The notes under the pieces were generated by a model. The model was not told the origin of the DNA, made no database searches, and saw only the letters and a list, made by a program, of their open reading frames with translations. A stretch of 64,000 nt of DNA, from the NCBI RefSeq assembly GCF_029894125.1, contig NZ_JARXYZ010000021.1:78655-142654 (forward strand), given 5' to 3'. A program made the translations under genes and the position numbers. This document shows positions 24,440-33,700 of the stretch, piece by piece; within the stretch, counting starts at the first letter, position 1; each line of letters opens with the position of its first letter. This stretch comes from Kitasatospora sp. MAA19 (GTDB lineage Bacteria > Actinomycetota > Actinomycetes > Streptomycetales > Streptomycetaceae).

Positions 24440-26235
24440 GCGCCGCTCACCCGGGCGCGGGCCGTCAGGGCGGGCCGGGGGGCGGCGGTGCCGGCCTCGG
24501 CGGCCCGCTCGACGGTGGTGGTGAAGGCGGCCAGGTCGGCCGAGTCGAGCAGGTGGCGCAGTTGGAGCTCGATGCCGAGTCGGCGGCGCAGCAGGTGGAC
24601 GACCCGCAGCGCGGCGAGCGAGTGGCCGCCGAGCGAGAAGAAGTCGTCGGTGGGCCGGACGCCGGTCACGCCGAGCACGGTGCCCCAGACCTCGGCGACC
24701 TGTTCCGCCAGTCCGCCGGCGCCCTCGGCGGCCGCCGCCCCGGAGGACGCCACCCCGGAGGACGCCGCCCCGGCCCCGGGGACGGGCAGCGCCGCCAGGT
24801 CGACCTTGCCGTTCGGGGTGAGCGGCAGGGCGTCCAGCACGGTGATCACCGAGGGCACCAGGTGCGCGGGCACGGTGGCCCGCAGCCGCTCGGTCAGCTC
24901 GACGGCCGTGACGCCGCCGGTGACGTAACCGGCCAGCCTGCGGTCGCCGGGGGCGGGCTCGTACACGGTGACGGCGGCGGCCTGGACGCCCTCCAGCCCG
25001 GCCAGGGCGTGCTCGACCTCGCCGAGCTCGATCCGGTAGCCGCGCAGCTTGACCTGGCGATCCACCCGGCCGACGTACTCCAGCCGACCGCCCTCGCCCC
25101 GCCGGGCCTGGTCGCCGGTGCGGTACATCCTCCCTCCTTGCCCGCCATCGGGTAGGAGGGGCCCATCGGCCGCGAACGGGTCGGCGACGAAGCGCCCGGC
25201 GGTCAGCCCGGGCCGGCCGAGGTAGCCGTGGGCGAGCCCGGGCCCGGCCAGGTACAGCTCGCCGACGACGCCGCCGGCGACCGGGGCGAGCTTCTCGTCC
25301 AGCAGGTGCAGGCGCACGCCGGGCAGCGGCTCGCCCAGGTGCGGTCCGGGGCCGCTGATCGGCGCGGTGACGGCGTCGACGGTGCACTCGGTGGGCCCGT
25401 ACAGGTTGAGGGCGTCGACGCCGGTGTCGGCCAGTTCCCGCCAGGTGCGTTCGGGGACGGGCTCGCCGCCCATGAACAGCCGCGGCACCGGGGCTCCGGT
25501 GAGCGGCTCGCGCAGCAGCTCCCAGTGCGACGGGGTCAGGTCGAGGTCGGTGACGGCGTGCTCGGCCAGCAGGGCGGCCAGCCGGGCCGGGTCGGCGCGG
25601 TGCTTCTCGCCGATCACCAGAACGGTGTCGCCGCGGCAGATCCGGGCCCACTGCTGGACGGAGGCGTCGAAGGAGACGCTGGCGTTCCAGCCGACCACTG
25701 CGGGCTCGGCGCGGTAGGCACCGGTGGCTTCCAGCGCCGCCACCAGGGCGGCGACGGCGCCGCGCGGCACCTCGACGCCCTTGGGGCGGCCGGTGGAGCC
25801 GGAGGTGTAGATGACGTAGGCCGGGTCGAGCGGGTCGGCCTCCGGCGGCAGGTCGGGCCCGTCCTCGGCGGCGTCCGGGCGCAGCACCGGCACGCCCTGG
25901 GCCGCCGGGAGGCCGTCGGCGCTGATCAGGGCCGCGAGCCGCGCGTCGGTGGCCATGAAGGCCAGCCGCTCGGCGGGGTAGGCCGGGTCGAGCGGGACGT
26001 AGGCGGCGCCGGCCCGCCAGACGGCGAGCAGGGCGACCGGCAGGTCGGCGGTGCGTGCCAGGTGGACGCCGACCCGGTCGCCACGGCCGACGCCGCGGGC
26101 GCGCAGGGCGCGGGCCAGGGCGGCGGTGCGGCGGTCGAGTTCGGCGAAGTCCAGGCGGTCCGCGCCGGCGAGGACGGCGGTGCGCTCGGGGTGGGCGGCG
26201 ACGGCGTCGCGCAGGCGGTCCAGCAGATCGGTCAT
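24436..26235 (-). CDS. NRPS A-T didomain protein, Gln-like specificity
   Basis: A 599-residue adenylation-carrier protein. The adenylation core YTSGSTGRPKG is near residue 145, MYRTGD near 370, and carrier LGGHS near 535. The pocket aligned by eye reads DAQDFGLVDK, very close to the known glutamine code DAQDLGVVDK. It has no condensation domain, but the upstream NRPS (26245-30711) ends with an unpaired condensation domain, so together they form one split module. The alternative, a free loading station for the P450 or the hydroxylase, cannot be excluded. The start at 26235 has GAGGAA upstream and lies 9 bases after the previous stop. A palindromic in-frame insertion lies before MYRTGD. Confidence 0.9.
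   Translation of the reverse strand: MTDLLDRLRDAVAAHPERTAVLAGADRLDFAELDRRTAALARALRARGVGRGDRVGVHLARTADLPVALLAVWRAGAAYVPLDPAYPAERLAFMATDARLAALISADGLPAAQGVPVLRPDAAEDGPDLPPEADPLDPAYVIYTSGSTGRPKGVEVPRGAVAALVAALEATGAYRAEPAVVGWNASVSFDASVQQWARICRGDTVLVIGEKHRADPARLAALLAEHAVTDLDLTPSHWELLREPLTGAPVPRLFMGGEPVPERTWRELADTGVDALNLYGPTECTVDAVTAPISGPGPHLGEPLPGVRLHLLDEKLAPVAGGVVGELYLAGPGLAHGYLGRPGLTAGRFVADPFAADGPLLPDGGQGGRMYRTGDQARRGEGGRLEYVGRVDRQVKLRGYRIELGEVEHALAGLEGVQAAAVTVYEPAPGDRRLAGYVTGGVTAVELTERLRATVPAHLVPSVITVLDALPLTPNGKVDLAALPVPGAGAASSGVASSGAAAAEGAGGLAEQVAEVWGTVLGVTGVRPTDDFFSLGGHSLAALRVVHLLRRRLGIELQLRHLLDSADLAAFTTTVERAAEAGTAAPRPALTARARVSGA
25129..25167 (-). repeat. Palindromic in-frame insertion in adenylation domain (copy 2)
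   Basis: The same hairpin element as at 15415-15453, encoding GPLLPDGGQGGR immediately before MYRTGD. About five base differences separate the copies, mostly keeping the Gly-rich coding sense. Its presence in two genes at an equivalent hinge loop suggests spread of a small palindromic element or domain exchange. Confidence 0.7.
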
Positions 26236-26244
26236 GGCGGTTCC

Positions 26245-29200
26245 TCAGGACTCTCGGACGGCGGCGGCCATGGCGTGCAGGGCGGCCGTGTAGGTGTCGA
26301 TGAACTGCTCGGCGGTGCTGTCGGTGACCAGCGAGCGCTGGTGGTCCACGGCGAGCAGCACCCGCTGCGAGACCGGGTCCTGGATCACCGAGGCGCCGAA
26401 GGCGAAGCTGTTGGGTTCGTGGCGCAGGGTCGGCTCGCTGCCGATCCGCCCGTCCACGATGCGGGCCGAGCTGAGCCGGCCCAGGGCGTGGAAGCGCAGG
26501 TAGCCGAACTGGCTGTCCAGCGCGGTGTCGGTCATCAGCCGGGCCAGGCGGGCGAAGGGCACCCGGCGGTGCGGCATCATGTCGAGCTCCTCCCGGTGGA
26601 CCTCGCGGGCCAGGGCGAGCAGGTCGTCGGTGGGCTCGCAGCTCAGCGGGACGGTGTTGAGGAACAGCCCGTAGACCTCGGTGCCGCCGAGCCGTTCCAG
26701 CCGGCCGTTGACGGCCAGGCCGGTGGTGACGCGCCGTCGCCCGGTGATGGCGGCGAGGGCGTGCAGGTGGGCGGCGAGCGCGACCGACTTGACGGGCACG
26801 GCCAGCGCGTCGGCGACCAGCCGCAGCTGTTCGGGCGCCTCGGGCAGCACCCGCTCGACGGTGCGCGGCGCCTCGTGCACGTCCTCGCTGCCGGGGAACA
26901 GCTGGCCGCTGACGCCGGACAGCCTGCCGCCCCAGTACGCGAGCGCCTGCTCGTCCCGGGCGGCCTGCCGTTCGACGGCCACGAAGTCGCGGAAGGCGGT
27001 GCGCGGCGGCGGGGCGGGGGCGCCGAGCGGGTCGGCGACGAGGGCGGTGTGACGCTCCAGGATCTCGGTGAACAGCGAGGTGAAGCTCCAGCCGTCGAGG
27101 ATCGCGTGGTGCTCGGAGATGGTGAGCTGGAAGGCGTCCTCGGCGAGGCACTGCACGGTGATCCGGAACAGCGGCGGCGCGGTGAGGTCGAAGGGCGTCC
27201 ACCGGTGGGTGTCGAACACCTCGCGGATCGCCGCGTCCTGGTCCGGTTCACCGCGCAGGTCGGCGAACTCGACGGGTGCGGGCAGCCGGCCGTGGACGAG
27301 TTGCAGCGGTTCGCCGTAGCCGGACAGGTCGAGGCCGGTGCGCAGCACCGCGTGGCGCTCCATGGCCTCGCCGACGGAGCGGCGGAAGGCCGGTTCGTCG
27401 AGGTCGCCGGAGATCCGGTAGGAGTTGACGTTGTGGTAGCTGTCGGTGCCGCCGGCGATCTCCATGTGGAAGACCATGGAGAGCTGCATGGACACCATCG
27501 GGTAGGCGTCGACGAGCCCGGGCGGCAGGTCGGCGCGGTCCTCCGGGGTGATCAGGGCGAAGGGCTCGTGGGCGTCCGGGCCCTGCTCGACGGGCTTCGC
27601 CAGCGGCAGCAGGGCGGCGACGGTGGGGGCGTTGAAGACGTCCCGCAGGCTCACCCCCCAGCCGCGCTCGTGCAGCGCGCCGGCGAGCTGGACGGCCCGG
27701 ATGGAGTCGCCGCCGAGGTGGAAGAAGTCGTCGTGGACGCCGATGCCGTCCACTCCGAGGACCTCCGTCCAGACGGCGGCGAAGGCCTCCTCCTCCGGGG
27801 TGCGCGGCTCGACGTGCCGGCCTGCGGTGGCCGCGCTGCGCTGGCCCGGGGCGGGCAGCGCGGCGCGGTCCACCTTGCCGTTGACGGTGAGCGGCAGCGA
27901 CTCCAGCACGGTGCAGCTCGCCGGGACCATGTACGGGGGCAGCGAGCGGCCGAGGAAGGCGCGGACGTCGGCGGGCTCGCGCCCGGTGACGTACGCGGCG
28001 AGGCGGTCCTCGTGCACGGTGACCACGCAGGCGTCGACCTCCGGGTGGGCGGCGAGCGCGTTCTCGATCTCGCCGAGCTCGATCCGGAAGCCGCGCAGCT
28101 TGACCTGGAAGTCGGCGCGCCCGATGTACTCCAGCCCGCCGCCGGGCAGTCGCCGGGCGACGTCGCCGGTGCGGTAGAGCCGGGCCCCGGGCGGACCGTA
28201 CGGGTCGGCGACGAAGCGGCCGGCGGTGAGGCCGGGGCGGCCCCAGTAGCCGTGGGCGAGGCTGCCGCCGCCGATGTACAGCTCGCCGGCCACGCCGGGC
28301 GGGCAGGGCCGCAACCAGTCGTCCAGGACCTGCGCGCTCAGGTGCGGCATCGGCGCGCCGATCAGGCTGCGCTCGAAGCCGGCGCCGCCGGCCAGGTCGT
28401 GCGTGGTGACGTGGACGGTGGTCTCGGTGATGCCGTACAGGTTGCACAGGCGGGCCGGGGGCGGCGGGTCGAGCTCGAACCAGCGCTGGACGACGGCCGG
28501 GTCCAGCGCCTCCCCGCCGAGCATGATCCACTTCAGCGCGGGCAGGGCGCGCGGGCTGCGGCGCAGGACGGGCTCCAGCTGGCGCAGCGCCGAGGGGGTG
28601 AGGCAGAGGAAGGAGACCCGCTCCTCCTCCAGCAGCTGGGCGAACTCCTCCGGCGAGCGGCTGGTCACGTACGGGACGACGACCAGGCGGGCGCCGTGCA
28701 GCAGGGCGCCCCACATCTCCCAGACCGTCCAGTCGAAGGCGTAGCTGTGGAAGAGCGTCCAGGTCTCCTGCGGGCCGAAGCCGAAGTGCTCCTCGCCGTC
28801 CGCCATGAGCCGGCTGACGTGCTCGTGGGCGACGGCGACGCCCTTGGGGCGGCCGGTGGAGCCGGAGGTGAAGATGAGGTAGGCGACGTCGCCGGGGCGG
28901 CCGGCGGCCGGCGGCCGGGTGTCCGGCCGGACGGCCAGGTCGGCGGCCTCGGCGGTCAGGTCGTAGGCCTGCCAGGGGCCTTCGGGCACCCGGTCCGGGC
29001 GGTCGGTGACGACGAGGGTGACGTCCGTGTCGCCGAAGACGAGCGCGGCCCGGTCGGCGGGGGCGGCCAGGTCGACGGGCACGTACGCGGCGCCGGTCTT
29101 GAGCACGCCGAGGACGGTGACCAGGACGTCGGCCGTGCGGTCCAGCAGCATGCCGATGCGGTGGCCGGGGCCGGCCCCACGGGCGCGCAGGGCGTGCGCG

Positions 29201-30711
29201 AGGCGGTTGGCCCGGCGGTCGAGCTCGGCGTAGCTCAGGGTGCGGTCGGGGTCGCTGACGGCGGGCCGCTCGGGGTGGGCGTCGACGGCCCGCTCGAACA
29301 GGTGGTGCAGGCAGTGGCCGGGGGTGTCGGTGGCCGGGACGGCCTCGGCGGTGCGGGTGGTCAGCCGCAGCACGGTGGCGTCGGGGTCGTCCAGGGCCGC
29401 GGTGAGCAGGGTGTCGAACTCGGCGGCCAGCCGGCGGACCGTCCCGGCGTCGAACAGCTCGCTGCGGTACTCGGCCTCGCCGCGCAGCTCGCCGCCGTCG
29501 AAGACGGACCAGGTGAGGTCGAACTTGCTGGTGCCGTTGGAGCGCACCCGGCTCTCGGCGGTGGCCGGGCCGAGCGCGAGCGGGGTGCGGTCCTCGCCGT
29601 GGGCACCGAACACCACCTGGACCAGCGGCGGGTGCTGCGCGCTGCGGGCGGCGCCGAGGTGGTCGACCAGCTGGTCGAAGGGCACGTCGAGGTAGCCGTA
29701 GGCCTCGAAGGCGACGTCCTGGACGTGCTCCAGCAGGTCCCGGAAGCTCAGTGCGGGCGCGAGCCGCAGGCGCAGCGGCAGCAGGTTGACGAAGTAGCCG
29801 AGCAGGTGCTCCAGTTCGGGGCGGTCGCGGGTGGTGACCGGGGTGCCGATCACCAGGTCGTCGGCCCCGGTCCAGCGGTTCAGCAGCAGGGCGAAGGCGG
29901 CCAGTTGGACGGTGAACGGAGTGACGCCCTCCGTCTCGGCCAGGGCGCGGGCCCGCGCCGCCGTACCGGGGGCGAGGCCGAACTCCTCGGTCCGTCCGGC
30001 CGCGCCGCGCTCGGCGGGCCGGGGCCGGTCGGTGGGCAGCTCCAGCAGGGCGGGTGCGCCGTCCAACTGCTCCTTCCAGTAGGTCAGGTGCTCCTCGAAC
30101 GAGGTGTCGAGGCCCTCCTGCGCGTAGTCGGCGTACTGCACCGTCAGCTCCGGCAGCGCGGCCTCGCGGCCCTGCACCGCCGCGCCGTACAGCTCGGCGA
30201 GTTCGCGCGCGAAGACCTCGGCGGACCAGCCGTCCCAGACGATGTGGTGGACGGTGAACAGCACCGTGGTGCGCTCGTCCGCGAGCCGGAAGGCCTCGGC
30301 GCGCAGCAGCGGGCCGGCGGCCAGGTCGAAGGGCTCGGCGCAGCGGGCGGCGAGCAGCTCCTCAAGACGTTCGGCCCGGCCGGGGTCGTCGAGCGGGCGC
30401 AGGTCGGTCACCGCGAGCGGCACGGCGCGGGTGTGGTGCACCTGCTGGCGCGGGCCGTCGGGGTGCAGCGCGAAGGTGGTGCGCAGCGCCTCGTGCCGGG
30501 CCGCCAGGGCGTCCAGCGCGTGCTGGAGCAGCGGGAGGTCGAGCGGGCCGGTGACGTCGACGGTCCAGGGGGTGCAGTAGGTGACGGCCTGCGGATCGAG
30601 GCGGTCGAGGAACCAGAGGCCGCGCTGCAGCCCCGAGACGGGCACGGTGCGCGCCGGGTGGTCGGACGGGCTCACGGCCTCGTTCCCTTCGGATGCGGTA
30701 CGGCCCGTCAT
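26245..30711 (-). CDS. NRPS, C-A-T-C, Thr-like specificity
   Basis: A 1488-residue NRPS. The first condensation domain has HHIVWDGWS near residue 157; the adenylation core FTSGSTGRPKG is near 617; carrier LGGDSI is near 998; a second condensation domain with HHAILDGWS near 1200 ends the protein. The pocket reads DWWCMGLVHK with YGITETTVH, resembling threonine-type domains (DFWNIGMVHK), so a Thr-like residue is a cautious call. The last condensation domain begins YPMVSMQLSMVFHM, like DCL or dual condensation domains, and the GGDSI carrier type often precedes such domains; this hints at a D-configured or modified donor although no epimerisation domain exists. ATG 30711 overlaps the previous stop (ATGA). 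The final condensation domain probably serves the A-T protein that follows. Confidence 0.92.
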   Translation of the reverse strand: MTGRTASEGNEAVSPSDHPARTVPVSGLQRGLWFLDRLDPQAVTYCTPWTVDVTGPLDLPLLQHALDALAARHEALRTTFALHPDGPRQQVHHTRAVPLAVTDLRPLDDPGRAERLEELLAARCAEPFDLAAGPLLRAEAFRLADERTTVLFTVHHIVWDGWSAEVFARELAELYGAAVQGREAALPELTVQYADYAQEGLDTSFEEHLTYWKEQLDGAPALLELPTDRPRPAERGAAGRTEEFGLAPGTAARARALAETEGVTPFTVQLAAFALLLNRWTGADDLVIGTPVTTRDRPELEHLLGYFVNLLPLRLRLAPALSFRDLLEHVQDVAFEAYGYLDVPFDQLVDHLGAARSAQHPPLVQVVFGAHGEDRTPLALGPATAESRVRSNGTSKFDLTWSVFDGGELRGEAEYRSELFDAGTVRRLAAEFDTLLTAALDDPDATVLRLTTRTAEAVPATDTPGHCLHHLFERAVDAHPERPAVSDPDRTLSYAELDRRANRLAHALRARGAGPGHRIGMLLDRTADVLVTVLGVLKTGAAYVPVDLAAPADRAALVFGDTDVTLVVTDRPDRVPEGPWQAYDLTAEAADLAVRPDTRPPAAGRPGDVAYLIFTSGSTGRPKGVAVAHEHVSRLMADGEEHFGFGPQETWTLFHSYAFDWTVWEMWGALLHGARLVVVPYVTSRSPEEFAQLLEEERVSFLCLTPSALRQLEPVLRRSPRALPALKWIMLGGEALDPAVVQRWFELDPPPPARLCNLYGITETTVHVTTHDLAGGAGFERSLIGAPMPHLSAQVLDDWLRPCPPGVAGELYIGGGSLAHGYWGRPGLTAGRFVADPYGPPGARLYRTGDVARRLPGGGLEYIGRADFQVKLRGFRIELGEIENALAAHPEVDACVVTVHEDRLAAYVTGREPADVRAFLGRSLPPYMVPASCTVLESLPLTVNGKVDRAALPAPGQRSAATAGRHVEPRTPEEEAFAAVWTEVLGVDGIGVHDDFFHLGGDSIRAVQLAGALHERGWGVSLRDVFNAPTVAALLPLAKPVEQGPDAHEPFALITPEDRADLPPGLVDAYPMVSMQLSMVFHMEIAGGTDSYHNVNSYRISGDLDEPAFRRSVGEAMERHAVLRTGLDLSGYGEPLQLVHGRLPAPVEFADLRGEPDQDAAIREVFDTHRWTPFDLTAPPLFRITVQCLAEDAFQLTISEHHAILDGWSFTSLFTEILERHTALVADPLGAPAPPPRTAFRDFVAVERQAARDEQALAYWGGRLSGVSGQLFPGSEDVHEAPRTVERVLPEAPEQLRLVADALAVPVKSVALAAHLHALAAITGRRRVTTGLAVNGRLERLGGTEVYGLFLNTVPLSCEPTDDLLALAREVHREELDMMPHRRVPFARLARLMTDTALDSQFGYLRFHALGRLSSARIVDGRIGSEPTLRHEPNSFAFGASVIQDPVSQRVLLAVDHQRSLVTDSTAEQFIDTYTAALHAMAAAVRES

Positions 30712-33700
30712 CGGGCGGCCAGTCGTTCGGCGATGGCGCTCACGGTCCTGGCCCGGAACACCAGTTGCGGGGGGACGCGGGTGCCGGTCTCCCGGGACAG
30801 CCGCATCGCGACCCGGACGGCGGCCAGCGAGTTGCCGCCGATCCGGAAGAAGTTGTCCTCGCGGCCGACCTCGGCGAGTTCGAGCACCTCGCACATCGCG
30901 TCGGCGACCAGCCGTTCGGCCCCGGTCAGCGGCTCGGAGACGGCGGCCCGGCGCCCGGCGGGGGCGGGCAGCGCCTTCCGGTCCACCTTGCCGTTGTGGT
31001 TGAGCGGCAACGCGTCCAGGACGTCGATGGTCGCGGGCACCATGTGCTCGGGCAGCAGGCCGGCCAGGTGGTCGAGCAGCACGTCCGGATCCGGTGCGTC
31101 GGCGCCGACGGTGACGTAGGCGGCGAGGCGGTGATCACCCGGGGCCGGCTCGTGGACGGTGACGGCGGCCTCCTGGACGGCCGGGTGGCGGGTGAGCGCG
31201 TCCTCGATCTCCCCGGGCTCGACCCGGAAGCCGCGGATCTTGACCTGGTCGTCGATCCGGCCGGTGACCTCCAGCAGGCCCTCGGCGTTGACGTAGCCGC
31301 GGTCGCCGGTGCGGTAGAGGCGTTCGCCGGGGGCGCCGAACGGGGAGGCGACGAAGCGCCCGGCGGTCAGCCCGGGCCGGCCGAGGTAGCCGTAGGCGAG
31401 GCCGGCGCCGGAGGCGTACAGCTCGCCGGTCGCACCGGGCTCGACGGGGCGCAGCCGCTCGTCCAGGACGAGGATGCCCTTGCCGTTCAGCGCGACGCCG
31501 ATCGGCACGGAGCTGCCGGTGACGTCCGCGGGGCCGACCTCGTGGCAGGTGGTCAGGCCGAGGCTCTCGACCGGGCCGTAGCCGTTGGCGACCACCAGGC
31601 CCGGGTGGTTCTCCAGGGCCTTGGCCACGTGGGTGACGGAGGCCCGCTCGCCGGCGGTGATGGCCAGCTTGAGGCCGTCGAAGGTCTCCGGGAGCTCCTC
31701 CAGCAGGAAGTTGAACAGGCTCGCGGAGAGCTGGAGTTCGGTGACGCCGTGGCGGCGGGTCAGCTCGGCGATGGTCTGCGGGTCCGGCCGCTGGCCGGGC
31801 TGCAGGACGCACGCGCCGCCGAAGCAGAGCGCGCCGTAGAGCTCCAGGGCGAAGGCGTCCCAGGAGACCGGCGAGCACTGCAGCCAGACCTCGTCCGGGC
31901 CGAAGCGGGCGTAGTCCTGGCCGAGGTAGGTGGTGGTGAGCGCGCGGTGCGGGACGGCCGCGCCCTTGGGGCGGCCGGTGGAGCCGGAGGTGAACATCAC
32001 ACAGGCGAGGTCGGCGCCGTCGACCGGCAGGCCGAGGTCGTGCGCCGCGTACCGGGCCAGTTCGGCGGCCGAGGCGTCCAGGTCCACCTGGCTCCGGACG
32101 GCGAACGGCACGGTGGCGTGCCGGTGGGTGATCACCGTGGTGGCGCCGGTGTCGGCGACCGCGCCGGCCAGCCGCTCGGCCGGGAAGTCCGGGTCGAGCA
32201 GGGTGTAGGCGGCGCCGGTCTTGAGTGCCGCCAGCAGTGCGGTGACCAGGTCGGGACCGCGGTCGGCCAGCACGGCGACGGTGTCGCCGCGGCCGATGCC
32301 GAGGCCCACCAGGTGGCGCGCGAGCCGGTTCGCGGCGGCGTTCAACTCGCCGTACCCGACGGTCCGTTCGCCGGAGATCAGGGCGGTGGCCTGCGGGGCC
32401 CGGGCGGCCTGCGCCTCGAACAGGGCGTGCACCGGCACGTCGAGGGCGGCGGCCAGGGTGCCCAGCCACTCCTCGCACAGGCCGGCCATGGTGGCGGGCC
32501 CGAAGAGGTCGCTGTCGTACTCGAAGCGGCCGGTGAAGCCGGTGCCGCGGTCGTCCACCGAGACGGACAGGTCGAAGCGGGAGACCGGGTTGGAGTGCAG
32601 TGCGCGGGTGACCTCGTGTCCGCCGACCGTGAACGGCCGGGTGTCCAGCGGGTGCAGCTCCAGCAGCACCTGGCAGAGCGGGTTGCGGTCCTCGGGGCGC
32701 TCGTCGAGCACGGCGTTCGCGATGTCGTCGAAGGGGACCTCCTGGTGCCGGTAGCCGCCGATCGCCACCTCGCGCACGTGCCCGACCAGCTCGCGGAAGG
32801 AGGCGCCCTCCTCCAGGTGCAGCCGCAGCGGCAGCAGATTGACGAAGTAGCCGATCAGACCGTCGAGTTCGGCCCGGCCGCGAACGTTCACCGGCGAGCC
32901 GAGCATCAGGTCGCGCTGCCCGGAGCGGCGGTGCAGGGTGAGCGCCAACCCGGCGAGCAGCACCATGAACGGGGTGGCGTCCTCGCTGCGGGCGAGCGCC
33001 CGGACGGCCTCGGCCACCGGGTCCGGCATCGTGAACCGGTGGAAGGCGCCACGGAAGGCCTGCTCCTCGGGCCGGGGCCGGTCCGGCGCCAGCGCCGGGG
33101 CGGTCGGCGCGTCGCGCAACTTCTCGCGCCAGTAGTCCAGTTGGCTGTCGACCGTGTCGTCCTGGTACTGCCAGGTGGCGTAGTCGCCGTACTGGACGGC
33201 GAGTTCCGGCAGCTCTGCGGGGCGCCCCTCGGCCAGCGCGGCGTACAGCTCCTGGAGTTCGGCCTCCAGCACGGGCAGCGAGCCCTCGTCCCAGACGATG
33301 TGGTGGAGGAGCAGCAGCAGCGTGGTCGCCCCGCCGGCCCGGAAGACCCGCGCCCGCACCAGGGGCCCGGACGCCAGGTCGAAGGGCTCCAGCGCGGCCT
33401 CGGCGACCAGGTCGTCCACCCGGTCGGCGGTGGTCTCGGTGAGCGTGAACGGCAGCTCCACGGCCGGGTGGACGACCTGGCGCGGACCGTCCTCGGCGAG
33501 CTCGAAGGTCGTCCGCAGGCTCTCGTGCCGCTCGACCACCCCCGCCAGCGCCCGCCGCAGCAGCTCGGGGTCGACCGGCCCGGCGAAGCGGAACACCCAG
33601 GGCACCACGTAGGTCGGCGCGTCCGGGTTCCACTGGTCGAGGAACCACAGGCCGCGCTGGAACGTGGACAGCGGGGCCTCGGCGGCGCCCGAGCGGACCG

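Noticed and set aside
24436..26235. Stand-alone tyrosine- or histidine-loading A-T protein for the P450 (novobiocin/nikkomycin style)
   Set aside because: The pocket is Gln-like, and an orphan condensation domain directly upstream fits a split module better. It is kept only as an alternative.
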